Shown piece after piece: positions 1 through 6,800 of a stretch of DNA of 9,830 nt. Every line of letters begins with the position of its first letter. Positions within the stretch are counted from its first letter, which is position 1. The stretch is from an uncultured Acidobacteriota bacterium (GTDB lineage: Bacteria > Acidobacteriota > Thermoanaerobaculia > UBA5066): positions 1-9,830 of the forward strand of contig CALFNC010000155.1 in the NCBI GenBank assembly GCA_937902605.1, given 5' to 3'. A model generated the notes under the pieces. That model saw only the letters and a program-made list of their open reading frames with translations. It was not told where the DNA came from and ran no database searches. The translations under genes were made by a program, and so were the position numbers.

Positions 1-30
1 CTCTTTCCCTACACGCCGCTCTTCCGATCT
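1..30 (+). other. Illumina TruSeq adapter remnant (left contig end)
   Basis: These 30 bases match the 3' part of the Illumina universal/read-1 adapter, ending in the hallmark GCTCTTCCGATCT, with one difference that I can see (C at base 16 where the adapter has A). This is synthetic sequence, not genome. Read in the frame of the following gene it encodes SFPTRRSSDL, a peptide I know as an adapter-translation artefact in metagenomic proteins. It is the reverse complement, apart from that one base, of the first 30 bases of the adapter at the right end. Confidence 0.97.
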
Positions 31-31
31 C

Positions 32-1285
32 CTTCACCCGCACGTGGTCGCCATCCCGTTGTTCCTCTCGCTGGCCGCGTTCGCCGGCCGCGTGAAGGGG
101 GCGTTCGGGATCGCGGTCGACGCGGTCCTCCTCGGCTCCCTGCTGTCCGCGAACCCGTGGGACCTCCCCGCCGCGCTGCTGATCGTGGGCGCCGGGAACT
201 TGGCCGAGAGGGAGTTCCGTCCGGCCCTGCTCCGCTCCATCGCGACGGTCGCCGGGGGCGTCGTGGTCCTCGTCCCGTTCCTCGCCTCGCCGCACCCCAG
301 CTTCCAGGGGCTCAGGACTGTCACGCAGAAGACGACCGCCCCCGAGGCGTTCCTTCACTTTGGCGCGCTCCTCATCGTCCCGGCGCTCGCGGCCGGGGTC
401 GCGCTCGTCCGCTCCCGCACTAGGGACGACGAGAAGCTCCTGGCCGCCACGTTCTTCCCGGCTTTCTCGCTCCTCGTGGCGGTTCTCACGCAGCGGCCCG
501 TCCTGGGCCTGGCGCTCGGCTTCGTCCTCGCCGTCCTCTACCTCGTGCCGAGGACCGAGGGCGCTCTCCGCTCCGGGTTCCTCCTCGCGGCGTGCGGCGC
601 GGTGCTCGCCGCCATCCCGGAGTTGATCGCGGTGATTGACCCATACGGCGAGGCGATGCACCGGATGAACACCGTGTTCAAGTGCTACGCCGGTGCGGCG
701 CTCCTCCTCGCCCTGGCGACCGCGCTCCTCCTGCCTCTCCCGCTCTCGTCGCGCCGGGCGCCGCGCATCGTCAGGGTCGTGCTCGTCCTGGCGCTCGCGG
801 CGGCCCTCGTCCATCCGGTCAGCATCGCTCTCGCCCGGACGCGGGGGAAGAACGGGACACTGGACGGCCTGGCGTGGATGAGCGCCGAGGCCCCCGGCGA
901 CCGCGCGACGGTCGATTGGCTGCGCCGGAGCACTCCCCCGGACACGCGCCTCCTGGAGGTCTCGGGCGGCGCGTATAGCGACCACGGCCGGATGGGGACG
1001 TTTAGCGGGCGCCCGACGCTCCTGGGCTGGGCGGCTCACGAGGGGCTGTGGCGCGGCGATGCGGGAGGGGCGGAGGTGGCCAGGCGCCAGGCCGAGATCA
1101 AGACCGTCTACACCTCCACCGACCTCGCGGCAGTGCGGGAGATCCTGGTGCGGCGCCGGATCCGCTATGTCGTGACCGGTCCGCTGGAGCGGAAAGAGTT
1201 CGGGCCAGACGCGTTCGCGCTCCGGCAGTCGTTCCGCGCCGCGTTCACGGCGCAGGGGACGGAGCTGACGGAGGTTGGCCCGTGA
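32..1285 (+). CDS. DUF2298 (Chlor_Arch_YYY) membrane protein, N-terminally truncated by contig end
   Basis: This is the C-terminal 417 residues of a multi-spanning membrane protein of the DUF2298/TIGR03662 family, whose members resemble GT-C glycosyltransferases but have no established reaction. Numbering from the first full codon after the adapter, I see LHPHV (1-5), NPWD (41-44), several hydrophobic helices, and HRMNT..K (210-217). A soluble tail follows with TLDGLA (276-281), then a TLLGWAAHE stretch, and it ends in a YVVTGPLER stretch. The same ordered landmarks occur in the DUF2298 module of the 1667-aa protein on the other strand, so the two are paralogs. The GTG at 44 is not a real start: it is the valine inside LHPHV, and the reading frame is open back into the adapter. 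The first half of the domain, including the family's EKPMD loop, is missing. The stop overlaps the next start in GTGA. Role in lipid-linked glycan handling is inferred from family and neighbours. Confidence 0.88.
   Translation, partial: LHPHVVAIPLFLSLAAFAGRVKGAFGIAVDAVLLGSLLSANPWDLPAALLIVGAGNLAEREFRPALLRSIATVAGGVVVLVPFLASPHPSFQGLRTVTQKTTAPEAFLHFGALLIVPALAAGVALVRSRTRDDEKLLAATFFPAFSLLVAVLTQRPVLGLALGFVLAVLYLVPRTEGALRSGFLLAACGAVLAAIPELIAVIDPYGEAMHRMNTVFKCYAGAALLLALATALLLPLPLSSRRAPRIVRVVLVLALAAALVHPVSIALARTRGKNGTLDGLAWMSAEAPGDRATVDWLRRSTPPDTRLLEVSGGAYSDHGRMGTFSGRPTLLGWAAHEGLWRGDAGGAEVARRQAEIKTVYTSTDLAAVREILVRRRIRYVVTGPLERKEFGPDAFALRQSFRAAFTAQGTELTEVGP
1270..1275 (+). promoter_or_regulatory. Shine-Dalgarno site deciding the start at 1282
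   Basis: GGAGGT lies inside the end of the upstream gene, with six bases before the GTG at 1282. It is a near-ideal ribosome binding site and fixes the start of the Agl23-like gene, although the reading frame stays open far upstream (to 1048 and beyond). Confidence 0.8.
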
Positions 1286-2877
1286 GCCCGGCGGTCCTCG
1301 CTGGGACCGGCCCCGGCCCTGTGACCCGGCGCGAGCGGCAGCTATGGGGAGCGCTCCTCCTCGTTGCGCTGCTCCTGCGGCTGTTCGCCCTGGGGGACCG
1401 GCCGCTCCACCATGACGAGTCGATCCACGCCTGGTTCTCCGACCACTTCCTCCATACCGGCGAGTACAAGTACGACCCCGTTTACCACGGCCCGATCCAG
1501 TACTTCGCCGTCGCCTCCAGCTTTCTCCTTCTGGGGGGCTCGGACTTCAGCTCCCGGCTCCCGGCGGCGCTGGGGGGGACGGCGCTGGTGGCGATGGCGT
1601 TCCTCCTCCGCCGCCGCTTCGGGGTCCGGGCCGCCTTCGCGGCCGGCGTCCTGACCGCCTGCTCACCGAACCTCCTCTACTTCACCCGATTCTGCCGTGA
1701 GGACGTCTGGAGCCTCCTCGGGACGGCCGGAACGCTCCTCTTCTTCGACGAGTGGCTGGCCACCCGGCGGCTGCGGGACCTCATGGCCGCCTCCGTCCTC
1801 GCGGCCGTCGCCTTCGCGTCGAAGGAGAACTTTTACGTCCTCCTCGCGCTGCTGGTCCCTTCCATCGCAGCGGTGTTTTGGGAGCCGGGCGAAGGAATCG
1901 TCTTCTGGCCTCGGATCCGGAGGCTGGTCGAGTTCCTCGAGGCGACCACGATTGCCCTCACGGGGGCTTTGCTCCTCTTCTTCGTCGTTTCCGAGCTCTG
2001 CTACACGCTCTTCCTCGTCCACCCCGAGTCGGGCAACCCGGCGTTCCAGGCGATCTCCTACTGGTGGGGCCAGCATTCGGTCGAGCGAGTGGGCGGCCCG
2101 AAGACGTATTACCTGCCGCGCCTCGTGCAGTACGAATTCGCCCTCCTGATCCCCGCCTTCCTCTGGGTCTGGAAACGGCGACGGGAGCTGGGGGGAGTGG
2201 AGCGCTTCCTCGTGACCCTGGGCGTCACCTCGCTTGGGATGTACGCCTATCTCGGGGAGAAGACCCCGTGGCTCATCGTCCACCAGATTTTCCCGTTCGT
2301 CCCGCTCGCCGGGGCCTTCTGGGCGGAACTGTTTTTTAGACAGCGGCCGCGTGACGGCTTCGACCCGCCCCTCCTCGCGGGCCTGGCCGTTGGGGCGGCG
2401 TCGCTCGTCACGGCGGCGACGCTCTGCTTCGCATACCCGGCCCTGACGCCCGCCGTCACGAAGGCCGAGTCGGTCGTGTACGTCCAGACCACGCCGGAGC
2501 TCAAGCGGCTCGTGAAGGAGATCGAGGTGGCGGCCGCCGCGGGCGCGGCCCCGGCCGCCTCCGTGCAGGGGGAATCGGGTTGGCCCCTCAACTGGTACCT
2601 CCGCAAGGTCCAGGTCGACTGGAGCCTCCCGGTCGAAGGGCGGCTCCCTCCGTTCGTGGTCGTCGACGCCGACAAGGCCCAGGAGGCGAGGGGAATCCTC
2701 GGAGCCGCATACAAGGAGGAGGAGATCCCGCTGCGGGCCTGGTGGATTCCGGAGACCTCCTTCCGCCCGCTCCAGCCGACGCCGCTCCAGTTGCTGAGGT
2801 ACCTCCTCACGAGGACCCCGTGGAGCGTCGTCGGAGCGCAGCAGATCACCGTCTTCCGGAGGGTCCAGTCGCCGTGA
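1282..2877 (+). CDS. TIGR03663 / Agl23-like GT-C membrane protein
   Basis: A 531-residue multi-spanning membrane protein. Members of this family show N-terminal similarity to dolichyl-phosphate-mannose protein mannosyltransferases and are known to occur in genomes with, and often next to, TIGR03662/DUF2298 proteins. The family's invariant features are visible: the acidic pair in HHDES (D45, E46) in the first outer loop, YHGP (H69-P71), arginines at SRLP (R92) and TRFCRED (R136, R139), SKEN (180-183) and GEKTPW (325-330). About ten hydrophobic helices are followed by a soluble tail from about residue 390 with a WPLNWYLRK stretch. The GTG start is set by the GGAGGT at 1270-1275 and by the GTGA overlap with the upstream stop; the residues before it in the open frame are an out-of-frame reading of the DUF2298 gene. 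It also overlaps the GT2 gene downstream by GTGA. Transfer or flipping of a lipid-linked sugar is inferred; the exact reaction is unknown. Confidence 0.9.
   Translation: MSPAVLAGTGPGPVTRRERQLWGALLLVALLLRLFALGDRPLHHDESIHAWFSDHFLHTGEYKYDPVYHGPIQYFAVASSFLLLGGSDFSSRLPAALGGTALVAMAFLLRRRFGVRAAFAAGVLTACSPNLLYFTRFCREDVWSLLGTAGTLLFFDEWLATRRLRDLMAASVLAAVAFASKENFYVLLALLVPSIAAVFWEPGEGIVFWPRIRRLVEFLEATTIALTGALLLFFVVSELCYTLFLVHPESGNPAFQAISYWWGQHSVERVGGPKTYYLPRLVQYEFALLIPAFLWVWKRRRELGGVERFLVTLGVTSLGMYAYLGEKTPWLIVHQIFPFVPLAGAFWAELFFRQRPRDGFDPPLLAGLAVGAASLVTAATLCFAYPALTPAVTKAESVVYVQTTPELKRLVKEIEVAAAAGAAPAASVQGESGWPLNWYLRKVQVDWSLPVEGRLPPFVVVDADKAQEARGILGAAYKEEEIPLRAWWIPETSFRPLQPTPLQLLRYLLTRTPWSVVGAQQITVFRRVQSP
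2858..2863 (+). promoter_or_regulatory. Shine-Dalgarno-like site for the GT2 gene
   Basis: GGAGGG sits ten bases before the GTG at 2874, a slightly long but workable spacing. With the GTGA overlap it supports 2874 as the start rather than any upstream in-frame codon back to 2580. Confidence 0.6.
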
Positions 2878-3833
2878 AGCCAGAGCTGTCGGTCGTCCTC
2901 CCGGTCTTCAACGAGATCGAGACCTTAGGCGAGCTGCGGGCGCGGCTCCTCTCAGTCCTCGACGAGTGCGGCCGGTCGTTCGAGATCATCTTCGTCGACG
3001 ACGGGAGCCACGACGGATCGTTCGAGCGGATGGCCGCCTTCGCGCGGGAAGATCGTAGGATCCGCGCCGTCCGGCTGTCGCGAAACTTCGGGCACCAGAT
3101 GGCGCTGACCGCCGGCGTCGACGCGGCCCGGGGCCGGCTCGTGGCCGTGATGGACGCGGACCTGCAGGATCCGCCGGAGCTGCTGCCGGAGATGCTCGCG
3201 AAGGCCGACGAGGGGTTCGAGGTGGTTTATGCCGTTCGGGCGGCCCGCGAAGGGGAGGGGGCCTTCAAGAAGGCGACTGCCCACCTCTTCTACCGGCTGA
3301 TGCGCCGCTGGACCAACGTGGCGATCCCGGTCGACACGGGAGACTTCCGCCTCATGGGGCCGAAGGCCCTGGCGGCGTTCAGGTCTTTGAGGGAGCGGCA
3401 CCGCTTCATCCGCGGCCTCACCGCCTGGGTCGGGTTCCGCCAGACCGGCGTCACCTACGTCCGCCCGGCGCGTGTCCATGGAGAAACGAAGTACCCCCTC
3501 CGGAAAATGGCCAAGTTCGCCCTCGATGCCCTCACGTCCTTCAGCTACGTCCCGCTGCAGCTGGCGACCTGGCTCGGGTTTGGCGTCAGCGCCTTCTCGT
3601 TCTTCTACATCCTCGTCGTCCTCGTCCTGAAGGTCCTCCACATCAACGTCCCCGGGTGGACGACGCTGATGGTCTTCATCCTCCTGATCGGCGGCGTCCA
3701 GCTGATGCTGATCGGCGTGCTCGGGGAGTACCTGGGGAGGATCTACGAGGAGGTCAAGGGGCGGCCGCTCTACCTCGTCGCCGAGGTGGTGGAGGACCAC
3801 GAGGAGGAGGTCACCGCTTCCGGGCCAGCTTGA
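2874..3833 (+). CDS. Family 2 polyprenyl-phosphate glycosyltransferase (GtrB/DPM1-like)
   Basis: A 319-residue enzyme expected to move a sugar from a nucleotide sugar to polyprenyl phosphate at the cytoplasmic face of the membrane. The GT-A catalytic domain (about 1-215) opens directly with LSVVLPVFNE and carries VDDGS (41-45), the metal-binding DADLQDPPE (94-102), DTGDFRLM (154-161), RHRFIRG (175-181) and GETKYP (203-208). Two membrane helices follow (about 230-254 and 263-283), then the family signature GEYLGRIYEEVKGRPLY (284-300). Length and order are normal for GtrB/dolichyl-phosphate mannose synthase-like proteins with two C-terminal helices. The GTG start overlaps the previous stop, so it is probably co-translated with the two membrane proteins and supplies their lipid-linked donor (inference). 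The sugar cannot be read from the sequence. The last 23 bp overlap the convergent gene. Confidence 0.93.
   Translation: MKPELSVVLPVFNEIETLGELRARLLSVLDECGRSFEIIFVDDGSHDGSFERMAAFAREDRRIRAVRLSRNFGHQMALTAGVDAARGRLVAVMDADLQDPPELLPEMLAKADEGFEVVYAVRAAREGEGAFKKATAHLFYRLMRRWTNVAIPVDTGDFRLMGPKALAAFRSLRERHRFIRGLTAWVGFRQTGVTYVRPARVHGETKYPLRKMAKFALDALTSFSYVPLQLATWLGFGVSAFSFFYILVVLVLKVLHINVPGWTTLMVFILLIGGVQLMLIGVLGEYLGRIYEEVKGRPLYLVAEVVEDHEEEVTASGPA
3811..3833. other. Tail-to-tail overlap of convergent genes
   Basis: The GT2 stop (TGA at 3831-3833, plus strand) lies inside the final codons of the 1667-aa gene, whose own stop is the TCA at 3811-3813 read on the minus strand. Both genes are read through the same 23 bp, and I see no hairpin followed by a T-run here on either strand. 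Transcripts from the two sides probably overlap. Confidence 0.9.
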
Positions 3834-6800
3834 GGCTGACGACGCCGGCGCTCCCCGAGTTCACGACCCACAGCCGTCCCGCCGCCTCGTCGAGGGCGAG
3901 CCCCATCGGCCGCGAGAAGGGCCTCTCCTCGTCGTCGCGGCTCCTGGTCCAGAGCGGCTTTCCGGTCCGGTCGAGCGCGAAGACCTCGCCGTGAGCGGGG
4001 TCGGTCGCGTAGACGGTGCCATCGGCTCCGGCCGCCAGCTGCGGCTCAATCGCCCCCTGCCAGGCGGGGCTCGCCCACCGCGCGACGAAGCGGCCCTCGG
4101 CGTCCAGAACCTGGATCCGGGAGTTCCCGGTGTCGGCGACATATACCGCCCCGGACGGCGCGACCGCGATGCCGACCGGGCTCGAGAAGGCGTCGGGGCC
4201 GTCTCCCCGTTTCCCGACGATGAGTGGGGGCTTCTCGAGACCCTCGAACCGGAGGACCCGGTGATTGCCGGTGTCGGACACCCAGATCTCGCCATGGAGA
4301 CCCACGGCGACGCCGCGCGGACCGTAGAGGCCGGTGGCGGAGCCCTTCCACGCCCCCGTGATGTCGAACTCGGCGACGCGGCCGTTCCAGGTGTCGGCGA
4401 TGACCACGCGGCCGCCGCGGATGGAGATCCCGCATGGTTCCTTCAGGCCGTTAGGACCGTTGCCGCGCCCTCCCCATCCGCCAAGGTAGGTTCCCGTCCG
4501 GTCGAACACTTTGACGCGCGAGTTCCCGAAGTCGGTGACCCAGATCCTCCCCTTCGCGTCGACCGCGGCCGCGCGCGGCTCTTTCATTCCGCCGAAGGGA
4601 GGGCCGTCCGGGGTCCCCTTCTCGGCGATCGCCGGCGGCTCCTCGGCCTCGTCGGGCGGAGGGCCCGGGCGCGGCGGCTCGCTCCTCGCGACTTCCTCGC
4701 GCCGGGGCTGGATCACTCCCTCGGTCTCGCCGCCGACGACGCGGTAGACGCGGGTGTCCCGGTTCTCGTAGGCGAGCTCGAGCATTCCTCCCTCCCCGAA
4801 CTTCTGGAGACCTTCGGCCGGATAGGTTTCACGCTCGAGGCCTCCGACCCAGACGTAGCCGACGTGGTACCGCCGGAGGAGCGGTAGGGCGACCCGGAGG
4901 TCCGGGCTGGAGTAGATCCGGGAGACCGCTTCGCGGCGGGTCTCGATCTCAGGCCGCGAGTTCCCGCGCTGAAAGACGTGGTGCTCCCACCCGAGGACCG
5001 TCGGCAGACCGGTCAGCATCGAGATCCGCCCGAACTCCTGATATGGCGGCCCCTGCGCCTCGAGGACGACCGGCGTTCCGCGGATGGACCGCTGAGCCCA
5101 GGCGATGGCCCGGGCCTCTCCCGGCCTGGTCTGATCGAGATAGGCGAGGCCGTCGAGCGTCGGCAGCGACGCCGTTCCGGTGAAGGTCGGGCGGGAGTCT
5201 GCGATCGCACCGCGCCCCGCGGTGAGCGTGGTGAAGAGCGACCCGGCGGCCAGGAGGGCGAGCGCTACTCGGGCGGGCCAGGGCCATCGCTCGACCGGAG
5301 CGCGGCCTCTCCCGAAGACGAGGACGGCGGTGCCGACGGCGAAGACGAGCCACGCCTCCAGGTAGAGCTTGGCGAAAGTGTTCATCCGGTCGATCAGGTA
5401 GAGCCGCTGCGCGAAGAGGACGAGAAAGAACCCGGCCGCCACGAAACCGCACGCGAGGCGTTCGTCCGGCCGCTCCGCTCCCCACGTCGCGGCGAGGAAG
5501 GCGACGAGCCCCGCGGCGGCGAGGACGTCGGCGGAGCGGAGGATGACGGCGGCGAGGCACGTCGCGGCCACGAGGCCCACGAGCACGCGGCGGGCCGGGC
5601 GGCTCGAGAGCGCCCGGTCTTCCCGGGCGGCGAGAAACCACCACCCAAAGGCGAGAAAGAAGAACAGGCCGAAGACGGACAGGACGTCGACAAGCGGCGC
5701 CGGGGGCTCGCCGTTCCAGCCGATATCGGGGCGGCTGCCTCCGCTCGGCCAGAGCGGAACGGCCGTGACGAGGGCCGCGGCCGCGATAGCAGCGAAGCTG
5801 AGGCCGGCAGCCGCGAAGCTGAGGCCGCTAGCCGCGAGGCTCCGGCCGGTCGCCGCGGCGGACGATGAGAACGGATGGGACGAGAACACGAGAAGGACGG
5901 CGGTCAGGAGCAACAGCCCCGCGAGGAACGGGGCGTCCCACGCGTTCGTCAGCGCCTGAGCGCCGGCGGCGGCGCCGAGCGCGGCCCCGGCCACGAGGCG
6001 GTGCCGCAGGTCGTCGCCGTCCGCGTGGCTTCTCACCAGCTCGACTGCGCACGCCGCGACCAGGAGGAAGAGCGGCATGGCCAGGACGTGCGCGTGGAGG
6101 TCGGCGAAGACGAGGCTCCAGAACGGGTACTCGTTGATGGTGTCCTTCACGACCCGGCTGGTCGCCCAGAAGTAGTTCCAGTCGAGCGGGAGCCCCTTCG
6201 GCCGCCGCATCACGAGCCACTCCCGGAGTCCGTCGAGGTTTCCCGCCAGCGCCACCATCGTCGCCGCGGCGAGGCCAGCGCGGATCCTCCCGCCCCACGC
6301 CGCCGCGAGCGAGAACGCGCCCTGAGCGATGAGCCCGCCCAGGAGGCCGAAGGCGAGGTTGAACGTCAGGCGCGTTGGGAGGCCCGTCAGGAGCGTCAGG
6401 AAGGCGACCGACTGGTGGCCGAAGGTGTAGTAGCCGAGCGGCGCCCCCGAGAACCAGGGGTCTGAGGTGGGGAGCGTCCGGGCCCTCACCAGGATGTTGA
6501 GGATCGAGAAATCCATCGGCTTCTCGCCCCACAAGATCTCGGGGTTCATCGCCCGGAACCCCAGAAAGATGGCGAAGCCGAGGAGGAAGATCCCCTCTCC
6601 GACGAGGAGAAGCCGGGCCCGCTCCCTCACGAAGCGCCCGATCTCGCGCCGGACCGGGAGCGCCAGGATCACCGACACGGCGCCGAGGGCGAGCAGGCAG
6701 AGCCAGGCAGCCGCTCGTCCGTTGGCGACGACGCCGGAGCGGACCAGGACCGACATCACATACGTCGCAGCCACGAGCCCGACCGTCCGGGCAAGGCCGA

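Noticed and set aside
44..46. GTG as the start of the first gene.
   Set aside because: It encodes the valine of the internal LHPHV motif, has no Shine-Dalgarno, and lies 13 bases from synthetic adapter.
1321..1323. Downstream GTG as alternative start of the Agl23-like gene.
   Set aside because: It has no Shine-Dalgarno, whereas 1282 has GGAGGT at six bases and a GTGA overlap.
2331..2337. T-run (T6) between CTG and AGACAG, a possible slippage site or terminator hairpin.
   Set aside because: It lies inside the Agl23-like gene as in-frame Phe-Phe codons, does not fit the X-XXY-YYZ slippery pattern in that frame, and the inverted bases are too few for a stable hairpin.
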